A DNA stretch of 64,000 bases from an uncultured Clostridia bacterium (GTDB taxonomy: Bacteria; Bacillota; Clostridia; TANB77; CAG-508), in the NCBI GenBank assembly GCA_934178475.1, contig CAKPQH010000007.1, forward strand, positions 1 to 64,000, in the 5' to 3' direction. The translations under genes were made by a program, and so were the position numbers. The notes beneath the pieces are model-generated. The model saw only the letters and a list, made by a program, of their open reading frames with translations, made no database searches and was not told the DNA's origin. Of this stretch, positions 9,230 to 17,808 are shown in pieces (within the stretch, counting starts at the first letter, position 1; each line of letters begins with the position of its first letter).

Positions 9230-9279
9230 AAAAACAGGTCAATATTGTGAAATGCAATATACCTGTTTTTAATTTTTTA
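9230..9279 (+). terminator. Terminator after rnhB
   Basis: AAAACAGGT and ACCTGTTTT flank an inner ATATTG/CAATAT stem, followed by a T-rich tract (AATTTTTT). Confidence 0.8.
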
Positions 9280-9311
9280 TTATAAAAAGTTACAATATCT
9301 GGTTATAAATA

Positions 9312-9340
9312 TTGAATTTTTGAATAATTTAGTGTAAAAT
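9312..9340 (+). promoter_or_regulatory. Putative promoter of murB-yvcK
   Basis: TTGAAT (9312-9317) and TAAAAT (9335-9340) with a 17-base spacer, about 30 bases before the murB start. Confidence 0.5.
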
Positions 9341-9375
9341 AAATTAGCAAAATAAAATTAAAAGGAGAGATGGGT

Positions 9376-10260
9376 TTGTTTGAAAATATTTTAGAAAAAA
9401 GCAATATAAAAGTAAATGAGCCAATGTCTAAGCATACGTCCTTTAAAGTGGGAGGAAATGCAGATTATTTTGTAAAAGCACAAACAGTAGAACAGGTAAT
9501 TAATGTTAGAAAATATGCTGAAGAGAATAATATTCCTTTATATGTAATTGGAAATGGAAGCAATATTTTAGTTACAGATAGGGGAATAAGAGGTATAGTA
9601 TTAAAAATAGATTTACAGAAAATAGAAATAAATGAAGAAGAAGTAACAGTTGGTGCAGGCGTAAAAGTTATGGCATTGGCACAAAAATTATTGAGCGAAG
9701 AACTAACTGGATTTGAAGAACTATCAGGAATACCGGGAACTATTGGTGGAGCAATTAGAATGAATGCTGGTGCATATGGAAAAGAAATAAAAGATATATG
9801 TATTCAAACTACTTGTTTAGATGAAAATAACAATATAAAAATATTAAAAAATAATGAACAAGATTTTTCATATAGGCATAGTATATTTGAAGATAAAAAG
9901 TACATAATTTTAGAAACAAAATTGAAATTAGAAAAAGGAAAAAAAGAAGAAATAAAAGGAAAGATGGAAGAGTTATCAGCTGAGAGAAAAGAAAAACAAC
10001 CTTGGGAATATCCATCAGCAGGAAGTACTTTTAAAAGAAAAGAAGGAGTTATAACTGCAAAACTAATAGATGAATGCGGATTAAAAGGGTATAGCATAGG
10101 TGGAGCTGAAGTTTCTAAAAAACATGCTGGATTTGTTATTAATAAAGGTAATGCCACTGCTAAAGATATATTAGATTTAATAGAATATATAAAAAAGAAT
10201 GTTTATGAAAAATTTAATATTGAAATTGAAGAAGAAATTGAGATAATAGGAGAGAGATAA
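9376..10260 (+). CDS. murB: UDP-N-acetylenolpyruvoylglucosamine reductase MurB
   Basis: MurB reduces the MurA product to UDP-MurNAc, the second committed step of peptidoglycan precursor synthesis, with FAD and NADPH. The FAD-binding part shows KHTSFKVGGNADYF, GNGSNILV and SGIPGTIGGAIRMNAGAYG. The C-terminal part shows YRHSIFED, the SAGSTFKR block with the conserved active-site Ser, and KHAGFVIN. The AGGAG element is only two bases from ATG 9370 but eight bases from TTG 9376, so the TTG is preferred; both give essentially the same protein (294-296 residues). yvcK follows after three bases. Confidence 0.95.
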   Translation: MFENILEKSNIKVNEPMSKHTSFKVGGNADYFVKAQTVEQVINVRKYAEENNIPLYVIGNGSNILVTDRGIRGIVLKIDLQKIEINEEEVTVGAGVKVMALAQKLLSEELTGFEELSGIPGTIGGAIRMNAGAYGKEIKDICIQTTCLDENNNIKILKNNEQDFSYRHSIFEDKKYIILETKLKLEKGKKEEIKGKMEELSAERKEKQPWEYPSAGSTFKRKEGVITAKLIDECGLKGYSIGGAEVSKKHAGFVINKGNATAKDILDLIEYIKKNVYEKFNIEIEEEIEIIGER

Positions 10261-10263
10261 AAA

Positions 10264-12006
10264 ATGAAGGGATTATTTTACTGGTTTAAAGATGGAGCAA
10301 AAATGAAAAGATGGATAATGCTTATTTTAGTTGGAGTTGTATTTGCTTCATTTGGAATGGCAAATATTTTTACAGCAGGAGATTCAATATCATTTAAAGA
10401 AGCTGCTAAAATAGTTATATATTTTGTAATTGGTTTTACATGTGTGGTTTTAGGGCTAATTTTTATAAATAAAAGAACAATGGAATTATTTATAGAAGCA
10501 ACAGATGATAGAATTGAAGGAGATGAAAGAGTAAATGTAAATAATTTGATATTTAATAAAAAAATATATGAAAAAGGACCTAAAGTTGTAGTTCTTGGTG
10601 GCGGAAGTGGTTTAAATAATCTTCTTACTGGATTGAAACAATATACAAGTAATATTACAGCAGTTGTAACAGTTTCGGATTATGGAGAAAACCTTACAAA
10701 TAATAATGAAAAAATGAAGTATATGCAATTGGAAGATATAAAAAATGGTTTAGTTTCACTTTCATTTAGTGAAGATAGTAAAATGAAAGAACTAATGAAT
10801 TATAAATTTAAAAATGGAAGTTTAAAAGATGTACCTTTTTCTGATTTATATTTTTCAGCAATGAATGATATTTCGAGAGGAACAGCAGAAGCTGTAAAAG
10901 ATAGTAATGATATATTTAAAATATATGGTAAAGTTCTTCCTATAACAGAAGAACAAATTAAAATATGCGCAGAACTAGAAAATGGATATGTTATTGAAAA
11001 TAAGAGTAAAATATCAGAAATGGTTTATGATAAAATGACAAATATAAACAGAGTTTATTTAAGTCCTACAAATTGTAAGCCAACTCCAGGAATAATAGAA
11101 GCAATAAATGAAGCAGATGCTATTATAATTGGACCGGGAAGTTTATATACAAATATAATTCCTAACTTATTAGTAAATGGGGTAGCAAGAGCAATAAAAG
11201 AATCAAAAGCAATAAAATTATATGTTTGTAACATAATGACTGATCCTGGACAAACTGATAATTATACTGTGTCAGACCATATAAACGCTATAGTAGATCA
11301 TTGTGGAGAAGGATTAATAGATTATTGTTTATATGATACAGGTGAAGTTATACCAGAATTTATAAAGAAATATAACAGAGAAGGTGCAGAACTTGTTGAA
11401 CAAGACATAAGCAACTCTAAAGATAAAAAAGTTAGATTTTTAAAAGAAAATTTATCAATAATAGCAGATGATACTATAAGACATGATGCAAATCTTATTT
11501 CGGATGTTGCAATAAAACTTATCTGTGATGATCTTAGATTTAGAGATAAACAAAATGATCCAGAATATTTAATGATGAATACTAAGCTTAAAGAAGACAA
11601 AAGAATAAATAAACAAAAAAAGAAAGCATTAAAAAATAAAAATGATAAAGACTCAAAAAAGAAAAATGTAAAAGATAAGAAGAAAAAAAGTAGTTTTGCA
11701 GCTAAGTATAGTGACAGAATAGAATCTATAAAAACATCAGATGCTAAAGCATTGCAAAGAAAAAAGATGGCTGAAGAAAGGAATAATGAACAGAAAAGAA
11801 AAACAAAAGCTAATACAAGAGAAGAAATTGAAGCAAGAAGAAAAGCAATGAAGAAAAAAGAAGAAATTGCTCAAAAGAAAGCAAGTCAAGCAGGAACGCA
11901 AGGAAAAGAAATAAAAATAAATCACAAAACATTAAGACCAGAAGATTATGAAAAAATAAGAAAAGAAATGTTGGACAAGTTTAATAATAGCAAATTAAAA
12001 GATTAA
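10264..12006 (+). CDS. yvcK: YvcK/CofD-family protein with membrane anchor and lysine-rich tail
   Basis: The core, about residues 105-410, is the YvcK (gluconeogenesis factor) type of the CofD fold: VVVLGGGSGLNNLLTGLK, VVTVSDYG, GPGSLYTNIIPNLLV, CNIMTDPGQTDNYT. YvcK proteins bind UDP-sugars and influence cell-wall synthesis and growth on gluconeogenic carbon. Two hydrophobic segments (about 16-37 and 51-73) should anchor it in the membrane, as in other clostridial forms. The last 150 residues are a Lys/Glu-rich, probably disordered tail. It follows murB directly. In many Firmicutes murB-rapZ-yvcK-whiA are contiguous; here rapZ is missing and whiA lies at 34347. Confidence 0.9.
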   Translation: MKGLFYWFKDGAKMKRWIMLILVGVVFASFGMANIFTAGDSISFKEAAKIVIYFVIGFTCVVLGLIFINKRTMELFIEATDDRIEGDERVNVNNLIFNKKIYEKGPKVVVLGGGSGLNNLLTGLKQYTSNITAVVTVSDYGENLTNNNEKMKYMQLEDIKNGLVSLSFSEDSKMKELMNYKFKNGSLKDVPFSDLYFSAMNDISRGTAEAVKDSNDIFKIYGKVLPITEEQIKICAELENGYVIENKSKISEMVYDKMTNINRVYLSPTNCKPTPGIIEAINEADAIIIGPGSLYTNIIPNLLVNGVARAIKESKAIKLYVCNIMTDPGQTDNYTVSDHINAIVDHCGEGLIDYCLYDTGEVIPEFIKKYNREGAELVEQDISNSKDKKVRFLKENLSIIADDTIRHDANLISDVAIKLICDDLRFRDKQNDPEYLMMNTKLKEDKRINKQKKKALKNKNDKDSKKKNVKDKKKKSSFAAKYSDRIESIKTSDAKALQRKKMAEERNNEQKRKTKANTREEIEARRKAMKKKEEIAQKKASQAGTQGKEIKINHKTLRPEDYEKIRKEMLDKFNNSKLKD

Positions 12007-12025
12007 TTGGAGGAAAAAAATACGA

Positions 12026-14035
12026 ATGAAATTTGAAGGAGAATCATTAAATTTAGAAAATGGATTAAAAAAAGAATGGTTAATAACTAATGGAATAGGC
12101 GGATATGCATCATCTACAATACTTGGTGCAAACACGAGAAAATACCATGGTTTGCTTGTAGCAGCTTTATTGCCGCCTGCTAAGAGAAGAGTAATACTTT
12201 CAAAATTGGATGAAAGTATAGAAATCGGTGGAGAAAAAATTGATTTATATACAAATGTAGGTAGAAATTACATAGCACAAGGTTATAAATTCCAAGAATC
12301 ATTTCAAAAAAATATATTGCCAGTGTTTAAGTATAAGGCAAAAGATGTTGAAATTACTAAAACAGTATGTCTAGAGTATGGAAAAAATACGGTACAAGTG
12401 TATTATAAAATAAGAAATGGTGAAAAATATTCTAAATTAAAATTGGCTCCTATATTTAATTTTAGAGACTTTCATACAATGAGTACAGGACATGAATTTA
12501 AATTAAGACAAGAAAGGAAAGATAATAATAAAATTAAATTAATAATAGATGAACATATTGAAACACCAGTATATATGAAGATATCTGAAGGAAAATATAT
12601 AGAACATTATAATGATATATATTGGAATATGTTTTATATAGAGGAAGAAAAGAGAGGGTTTTATCCAGAAGAAAACCATATTGTAAGTGGTGTTTTTGAA
12701 ATAGATATAAATCCAAATGAAGAAAAAGAAATCTCTTTTATATGTTCACTTGAAGACAATATTGATGAAATATCAAGTAAAGAAATAATAAACAATGAAA
12801 TTATAAGACAAACGGAATTATATAATCAATCTTTAATGATTGATAATAGGCCAATAAATAAGACTGTAGAAGAAGTAAAAAAAGAAAATATGAAAAAAAC
12901 TTTTCTTACAGCTATTGATAATTTTATTGTGTATAGACCTACATTTGGACTTCATACAATAATAGCTGGTTACCCATGGTTTTTAGATTGGGGAAGAGAT
13001 GCCTTAATTTCTTTTGAAGGTTTATTACTTAAAACTAAACGTTTTAGTGAAGCAAAGGAATTATTACTTACTGTAACTAGGGATATTAGATATGGCTTAG
13101 TTCCTAATGGTTATTCAGAAGTGGATAATAGTCCATTATATAATAGTGCTGATAGTTCATTATTACTTTTTGAGCAAGTTCAAAAATATTTGGAATATAC
13201 AAATGATAATAAATTTATAAAAGAAAACATATATCCAAAATTAAAAATTATAATTGAAAATTATACAAAAGGAATATATTTAGATGATAATAATATTTAT
13301 TTAGATGATGATTATTTAATAGTATCAGGAACTGATATAACGCAAAATACGTGGATGGATGCAAAATATCAAGGATTTGCAATAACACCGAGAAATGGAA
13401 AAGCGGTTGAAATAAACGCATTGTGGTATAATGCTTTGAAAATTATGACAGTACTTTGCAAAAAATATGAAAAATTAGCTAAAAAAATTGAAAATAAAAA
13501 ATATGAAGAATTAGCTGAAAAATGTAAGAAGGCCTTTGAAGAAAACTTTTATAATGCAAAGAAAAAATGTTTATATGATGTTTTAGGTGATGGGAAGGTA
13601 AGGCCAAATCAGCTTTTTGCATTAAGTTTAACATATCCTGTAATAAATCCTACATCTGAAATTGCTAAAAATATGATTGAAACAGTAGAGAAAAAACTTT
13701 TAAATAATTATGGATTGAAGACATTAGCAAAAGGTGAAAAAAATTATGTTGATACTTATGAAGGTGATGGATTTAGAAGAGATATGAGTTATCATCAAGG
13801 AATAACTTGGCCATGGCTTTTGGGACTATATTATAATGCTTTAAGGAATATGAAAGAAGATACAAAGGTAAAAGAATTTAGAGAAAAAGTGGAAAAGACA
13901 TTTAAAAAAGAATTGTATGAAAATGGATGTATAGGTTCAATATCAGAATTATATGATTCTAAAAGACCTAATTTACCAAAAGGAACTATTGCTCAAGCAT
14001 GGAGTGTTGCTGAGATATTTAGAATTTTATATTAA
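12026..14035 (+). CDS. Glycogen debranching enzyme, amylo-alpha-1,6-glucosidase type
   Basis: The protein has the two parts of the GDE family. An N-terminal beta-sandwich begins ITNGIGGYASSTILGANTRKYHGLL. A C-terminal (alpha/alpha)6 barrel shows AGYPWFLDWGRDALISFEG, TRDIRYGLVPNGYSE, TWMDAKYQG, NALWYNALKIM and MSYHQGITWPWLLG. It would hydrolyse alpha-1,6 branches in glycogen or similar glucans in the cytoplasm. At 669 residues it matches the compact bacterial/archaeal type. No other glycogen genes are beside it; it lies between yvcK and holA. The start at 12026 follows GGAGG at a somewhat long spacing. Confidence 0.9.
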   Translation: MKFEGESLNLENGLKKEWLITNGIGGYASSTILGANTRKYHGLLVAALLPPAKRRVILSKLDESIEIGGEKIDLYTNVGRNYIAQGYKFQESFQKNILPVFKYKAKDVEITKTVCLEYGKNTVQVYYKIRNGEKYSKLKLAPIFNFRDFHTMSTGHEFKLRQERKDNNKIKLIIDEHIETPVYMKISEGKYIEHYNDIYWNMFYIEEEKRGFYPEENHIVSGVFEIDINPNEEKEISFICSLEDNIDEISSKEIINNEIIRQTELYNQSLMIDNRPINKTVEEVKKENMKKTFLTAIDNFIVYRPTFGLHTIIAGYPWFLDWGRDALISFEGLLLKTKRFSEAKELLLTVTRDIRYGLVPNGYSEVDNSPLYNSADSSLLLFEQVQKYLEYTNDNKFIKENIYPKLKIIIENYTKGIYLDDNNIYLDDDYLIVSGTDITQNTWMDAKYQGFAITPRNGKAVEINALWYNALKIMTVLCKKYEKLAKKIENKKYEELAEKCKKAFEENFYNAKKKCLYDVLGDGKVRPNQLFALSLTYPVINPTSEIAKNMIETVEKKLLNNYGLKTLAKGEKNYVDTYEGDGFRRDMSYHQGITWPWLLGLYYNALRNMKEDTKVKEFREKVEKTFKKELYENGCIGSISELYDSKRPNLPKGTIAQAWSVAEIFRILY

Positions 14036-14044
14036 TGTTTTATT

Positions 14045-14077
14045 ATAAAGAATAGTTCGTTTAGAGCTATTCTTTAT
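14045..14077 (+). terminator. Hairpin after the debranching enzyme gene
   Basis: ATAAAGAATAG and CTATTCTTTAT form a perfect 11-bp stem with an 11-base loop. The following tract (GTCTTAAAT) is poor in T, so termination may be weak. Confidence 0.5.
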
Positions 14078-14108
14078 GTCTTAAATAAGGTTAAAGCGAG
14101 GGATAATA

Positions 14109-15125
14109 TTGAAGATAGAAGAATTAGAAAAAAATCTAAAACAGGAAAAATTAGAATGTTTGTATTTACTTTATGGTGAAGAAAGATTTTTATTGGAGAA
14201 TTCGCTAAAAAAAATAAAGAAAAATTTTGGTGAATTATTAAAAGGTATTAATTATGTAATAATAGATGAAACAAATGTAAATGATATAATATCAAATATA
14301 GAAACTCCTTGCTTTGGTTTTGAGAAGAAACTAATGGTTATAAAAAATACGGGATTATTTAAAAAAGAGTTAAAAACTAAAAAGAAGGCTGAAGATGTTT
14401 TAAGAGAAAAAATAGTTAATTATATTAATGAGAATATAGAAGTTATAAAAGAAACAGTGGTATTGGTTTTTATAGAACAAGAGGCAGAGAAAAATTCATT
14501 ATATGAATTAATAGAAAAAAATGGGATTGTTTGTAATTTTGAACATCAAGATCAAATGAAAATTATAGCTAGGCTTAAGGGAATATTAGCAGCGTATAAA
14601 GTAAATGCAGAAAATTCAACACTAGCATATTTAATTGAAAATTGTGGAACAGATATGCAAGAACTTATAAATGAAACGAGAAAATTGATTGAATATGCAG
14701 GTGAGGGCAATATAATAGAAAAGAAAGATATAGATGAACTATGCAATAAAAAAGTTGAAAGTGTTATATTTGATTTAACGGATAAATTGGGTCAAAAAAA
14801 TACTAAAGCGGCAATAGAGATTTTAAGAAATCTCATACTTTCAAAAGAGCCTTTGCAATTAATTCTTATAAATTTATATAACCATTTTAAGAAATTGTAT
14901 TTAGTCAAAATTGCAATTAAAAATAATTTAGATATAGCTAGTAGTTTAAAATTAAAACCGAATCAAAAATTTTTAGTTGGAAAATATAAAAAACAAGCAG
15001 AATATTTTAAAGAAATGGAATTAAGAAATATAATACAAAAGTTATGCGATTTAGATTATAAATATAAAGTAGGATTAATAGATTTAAATGTAGGATTGGA
15101 AAGTATAATATGTGCTTATATTTAA
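14109..15125 (+). CDS. holA: DNA polymerase III delta subunit HolA
   Basis: HolA is the clamp-loader subunit that opens the beta clamp. At 338 residues it has the family length. The N-terminal YLLYGEERFLLENSLKKI block and the C-terminal helical collar (EPLQLILINLYNHFKKLY, LRNIIQKLCDLDYKYKVG) are characteristic. The start is TTG at 14109 behind GAGGG. A perfect REP-like palindrome begins at the last base of the stop codon and probably terminates transcription. Confidence 0.9.
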   Translation: MKIEELEKNLKQEKLECLYLLYGEERFLLENSLKKIKKNFGELLKGINYVIIDETNVNDIISNIETPCFGFEKKLMVIKNTGLFKKELKTKKKAEDVLREKIVNYINENIEVIKETVVLVFIEQEAEKNSLYELIEKNGIVCNFEHQDQMKIIARLKGILAAYKVNAENSTLAYLIENCGTDMQELINETRKLIEYAGEGNIIEKKDIDELCNKKVESVIFDLTDKLGQKNTKAAIEILRNLILSKEPLQLILINLYNHFKKLYLVKIAIKNNLDIASSLKLKPNQKFLVGKYKKQAEYFKEMELRNIIQKLCDLDYKYKVGLIDLNVGLESIICAYI

Positions 15126-15180
15126 ATTTGGGGACAGTCCTTTTTTGAAAATATTTTCAAAAAAGGACTGTCCCCAAATT
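15125..15180. repeat. REP-like palindrome, copy 1 (perfect, 56 bp)
   Basis: A perfect inverted repeat with the core GGGGACAGTCCTTTTTTG and an AT-rich centre (GAAAATATTTTC). The same element recurs at 21890, 28109 and 38301, each just behind a stop codon. The GGGGACAGTCC motif is typical of REP-type palindromes dispersed in bacterial genomes. Here it can also serve as a terminator for holA. Confidence 0.85.
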
Positions 15181-15224
15181 GAATAAATTATCTATTTATG
15201 GAAATAATATTCTTGGTGATGATA

Positions 15225-15902
15225 TTGAGAAAGAAATTTTTAATAAGTATATTATTTGTATTTTTAGTTGGTTTAATTTCATTTTTTGCTTGTAGACAGT
15301 TTAATTCAGTGGAAGCTTTATCTAAGTATGGCTCTAATGGAAATGAAGTTAAACAAATTCAAACAAAACTTAAAAATTGGGGATATTATAATGGAAATGT
15401 AGATGGTATATTTGGAAGTAAGACTTTGTCAGCAGTTAAAAGTTTTCAAAAAAAGAATGGTTTAAAAGTGGATGGTATTGTTGGAGAAAAAACATTACAA
15501 GCATTAGGAATACAATCAACTAACAATTCTAAATCTTCTACTAATACGAATTCTAATGATAAAGATTTGTTGGCAAGACTAATCCATGGAGAGTCAAGAG
15601 GCGAAAGCTATGTTGGAAAGGTAGCAGTTGGTGCAGTTATCTTAAATAGAGTTAAAAGTAGTTCTTTTCCTAACACAATAGCAGGAGTTATATATCAACC
15701 TGGTGCTTTTGACGCAGTGTCAGACGGACAAATAAATATGACACCTGATAATGAATCAAGAAAAGCTGCACAAGATGCTATAAATGGATGGGATCCATCA
15801 TATGGTGCTATATATTATTTTAATCCAAATACTGCAACTAATGCTTGGATTTGGTCAAGACCTTTAACGGTAACTATTGGTAATCATAGGTTTTGCAAAT
15901 AA
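15225..15902 (+). CDS. sleB: Spore cortex-lytic enzyme SleB-like cell-wall hydrolase
   Basis: An exported peptidoglycan hydrolase of about 225 residues. A hydrophobic signal/anchor segment (FLISILFVFLVGLISFF) is followed by a PG_binding_1 domain (NEVKQIQTKLKNWGYYNG, DGIFGSKTLSAVKSFQ) and a Hydrolase_2 catalytic domain (LLARLIHGESRGESYVGKVA, AVILNRVKSSSFPNTIAGVIYQ, AIYYFNPNTATNAWIWSR). The catalytic Glu is expected in the HGESRGE block. SleB enzymes degrade spore cortex at germination as lytic transglycosylases. Its usual partner ypeB is not adjacent. Starts at ATG 15198, ATG 15219 or TTG 15225 are possible; TTG 15225 has the best-spaced GGTGAT. Confidence 0.88.
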   Translation: MRKKFLISILFVFLVGLISFFACRQFNSVEALSKYGSNGNEVKQIQTKLKNWGYYNGNVDGIFGSKTLSAVKSFQKKNGLKVDGIVGEKTLQALGIQSTNNSKSSTNTNSNDKDLLARLIHGESRGESYVGKVAVGAVILNRVKSSSFPNTIAGVIYQPGAFDAVSDGQINMTPDNESRKAAQDAINGWDPSYGAIYYFNPNTATNAWIWSRPLTVTIGNHRFCK

Positions 15903-16013
15903 TGATAGCAAAAAAGAATAAAAAATTTTTTACAATAAAAATAAGAGAAAATAAAATAAAAATCATCTTTTTTGTGATAAAAAAATATTTTATCACAAAG
16001 GAGATGTTTTCTG

Positions 16014-16073
16014 TTGAACAGAAAAGAAAGAAGAGAAAAAATAAGAAAAATTAAAAAAATTATGGGTATGTAA
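16014..16073 (+). CDS. Possible 19-residue basic peptide
   Basis: A TTG-started ORF encodes MNRKERREKIRKIKKIMGM. AAAGGAG lies ten bases upstream, directly after a perfect 12-bp hairpin (15971-15982 with 15988-15999) whose 3' arm overlaps that site. I do not recognise the peptide. It could be a real small protein, a leader, or chance in A-rich DNA. Confidence 0.25.
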   Translation: MNRKERREKIRKIKKIMGM

Positions 16074-16122
16074 TAAGATTAGATTATTAAGAGGAAAACA
16101 ATAAACAACAAAACAATTAATA

Positions 16123-16161
16123 TTACAAAACTATTACATAAAATTTACAATAAAAATACAA
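16123..16161 (+). promoter_or_regulatory. Array of 11-bp-phased TTACAA boxes (site 1)
   Basis: TTACAA at 16123, TTACAT at 16134, TTACAA at 16145 and a degenerate ATACAA at 16156, each exactly 11 bp apart. The same phasing occurs at 46181 and 52096. Such direct repeats are the usual binding pattern of OmpR/PhoB-type response regulators. Confidence 0.6.
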
Positions 16162-16184
16162 ATTTGAAAGATAAATAAATGTTA

Positions 16185-16226
16185 TTGACATCTAAAACAA
16201 AGTGTTTTACAATTATAATTGTAAAA
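16185..16226 (+). promoter_or_regulatory. Promoter with overlapping 22-bp palindrome (operator-like)
   Basis: TTGACA (16185-16190), 17 bases, TACAAT (16208-16213). A perfect palindrome, TTTTACAATTA joined to TAATTGTAAAA, covers 16205-16226. It spans the -10 and the likely start site, a position suited to a repressor. The leader to the ATG at 16421 is about 200 bases. Confidence 0.65.
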
Positions 16227-16420
16227 TAGCAAAAATTAAAAATAAACAGTAGAACATTGAAAATTTAATACCTTGAAACCAATATGTGTGTAAATTTGCA
16301 TATGTAATATTGTTTATTTTTAAGAAAGCAAAAACACATAAAATAAAGAAAAAAAGAAAGACCAAACAGAAAAGACAAAATAAAGAACAGAAGTTAAGAA
16401 GAAAAAGAGGAGGAACCAAA

Positions 16421-17704
16421 ATGAAAAGAAAATTAAAGGATTTTCAAGGTATTACATTAATAGCATTAGTAATAACAATAATAGTATTACTAATCTTAGC
16501 AGGAGTATCAATAACAATGATATCAAGTCAAGATGGAATACTAAAGAAAGCAACAGGTGCAAAAGATGCACAAAAGAGCGCTCAAGACAAAGAAAGTAGT
16601 CAAATGGCAGCAATGGAAAATATGATGGAGTATGAAACAATAGAAACAGTTACAGATGTATCTAAATTAACAACAGAATTACCCAAAATGACCAAATATG
16701 TTGATAATACAAGTACAGTAAATAAAGAAGCAATAATTCCAAGAGGATTTAAAGTATCAAGTAAAGCAGAAGAACAAAAAATAGATACAGGACTAGTAGT
16801 AATGGATAAAAACGGAAATGAGTTTGTATGGGTGCCAGTACCAAATGCAATATATGATGGAACAACTGCAATAACAGTTGGAACATATGCACCAATGGCA
16901 AGAAAAATAGGAGAAACAGAAAATTATCAAGGCGTATTATATGATTTAAATCAAACAAAAGCAAACCAAAAAGTATTAGATTTTTCAACAAATGGAGTAG
17001 GAAAACCAAATTACAGGGAACCAAGTTTAATAACTGGAAGTGATAGTGATACATCTGCATTATTAGATACAATAGTAGGAACAGAGTATGATGTAAAATA
17101 CTACAATTTAGCAGGAAATTATAGCGATGCAAAGGCATTTGGAAAAGATATGCAAGATGAGTATAACAACATGGTAAAAAGTGTAGCAAAATATGGTGGA
17201 TTTTATGTAGGAAGATATGAAACAGGAATAAAAGATGGAAAAGCAGTATCAAAAAATGCATCAATAACAGATAACAATACAACAACAGCAGATGCATCAC
17301 AGGCAGATACAAATAAATGGTATGGACTATATAATAAGCAAAGAACAATGGCAAAAGATAATGGATTAGATAGTGTAGAAAGTAGTATGATATGGGGAAG
17401 TCAATATGATGCAATGATGATATGGATGCAAAAGACAGGAATAACAATAGGAGCTGGATATGATAAAACAAAAAATAATACAAATACAACAACAGGAGAA
17501 TCATCTACTGATATAACAAATAAGGTATATGACTTATATGGATGCCATTATGAATGGACATTAGAGTCCAACTACACGAGCTACAGAGTCAATCGTGGTG
17601 GCTATTACAATATCGACAATGCACCTAGCTATCGTGGCATCGACTGCGATCCTGGCAATGCCTTCAGCGTCTTTAGCTCTCGCCTCTCACTTTATATAAA
17701 GTAG
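16421..17704 (+). CDS. Pilin-like protein with FGE/C-type-lectin domain and DGR-type hypervariable end
   Basis: A 427-residue protein. A basic leader (MKRKLKDFQG) is followed by the hydrophobic helix ITLIALVITIIVLLILAG, which resembles a prepilin cleaved after Gly, although the usual Glu at mature position 5 is Ala. A spacer follows (AKDAQKSAQDKESS). From about residue 100 comes an FGE-sulfatase-like, C-type-lectin-fold domain ending NRGGYYN...GSRLSLYIK. The last 46 codons are VR2. I chose ATG 16421 behind GAGGAGG; the open frame extends upstream to 16286 without a ribosome site. It is nearly identical to the gene ending at 1068 outside the variable part. The inferred role is surface or pilus display of a diversified binding domain. 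Regulation may involve the boxes and palindrome upstream. Confidence 0.85.
   Translation: MKRKLKDFQGITLIALVITIIVLLILAGVSITMISSQDGILKKATGAKDAQKSAQDKESSQMAAMENMMEYETIETVTDVSKLTTELPKMTKYVDNTSTVNKEAIIPRGFKVSSKAEEQKIDTGLVVMDKNGNEFVWVPVPNAIYDGTTAITVGTYAPMARKIGETENYQGVLYDLNQTKANQKVLDFSTNGVGKPNYREPSLITGSDSDTSALLDTIVGTEYDVKYYNLAGNYSDAKAFGKDMQDEYNNMVKSVAKYGGFYVGRYETGIKDGKAVSKNASITDNNTTTADASQADTNKWYGLYNKQRTMAKDNGLDSVESSMIWGSQYDAMMIWMQKTGITIGAGYDKTKNNTNTTTGESSTDITNKVYDLYGCHYEWTLESNYTSYRVNRGGYYNIDNAPSYRGIDCDPGNAFSVFSSRLSLYIK
17564..17701 (+). other. VR2: putative DGR variable region
   Basis: By hand count 22 of the 39 codons from AAC (17570) to CTC (17686) end in C. Most are members of the set reachable from AAC by changing only the two A (TAC, AGC, GAC, ATC, TTC, GTC, TGC, GGC). 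Differences from VR1 are concentrated at such positions, whereas the upstream 60 bases and the terminal CTCTCACTTTATATAAAG are conserved. Confidence 0.75.
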
Positions 17705-17784
17705 GACTGAATGCTTAGAGCGATATAGACGGATGAGTTAATATTAAATGAATGCTAATAGCAATCTTTAAGTGCTTTAGCGTG

Positions 17785-17808
17785 GCGCCACTTAGCGTGG
17801 CGCTTTTT
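17785..17808 (+). terminator. Terminator after the second hypervariable gene
   Basis: GCGCCAC (17785-17791) and GTGGCGC (17797-17803) with loop TTAGC, followed by five T. A second perfect 12-bp hairpin (17801-17812 with 17821-17832) uses the terminator's 3' edge and T tract, so the two structures exclude each other. Confidence 0.8.

Larger units (their letters stand above)
15903..16420 (+). other. 518-base regulatory region upstream of a hypervariable pilin-like gene
   Basis: It holds a 12-bp hairpin (15971-15999), a possible 19-codon ORF (16014-16073), 11-bp-phased TTACAA boxes (16123-16161), a promoter (16185-16213) overlapping a perfect 22-bp palindrome, and a leader of about 200 bases with a T-tract-flanked hairpin at roughly 16280-16320. 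The end is purine-rich. Confidence 0.7.

Noticed and set aside
1..17704. Composite transposon flanked by the two near-identical surface genes
   Set aside because: The DNA between them is ordinary housekeeping (mfd, isp genes, murB, holA). There are no transposase or integrase genes, so gene duplication or DGR target spread is more likely.
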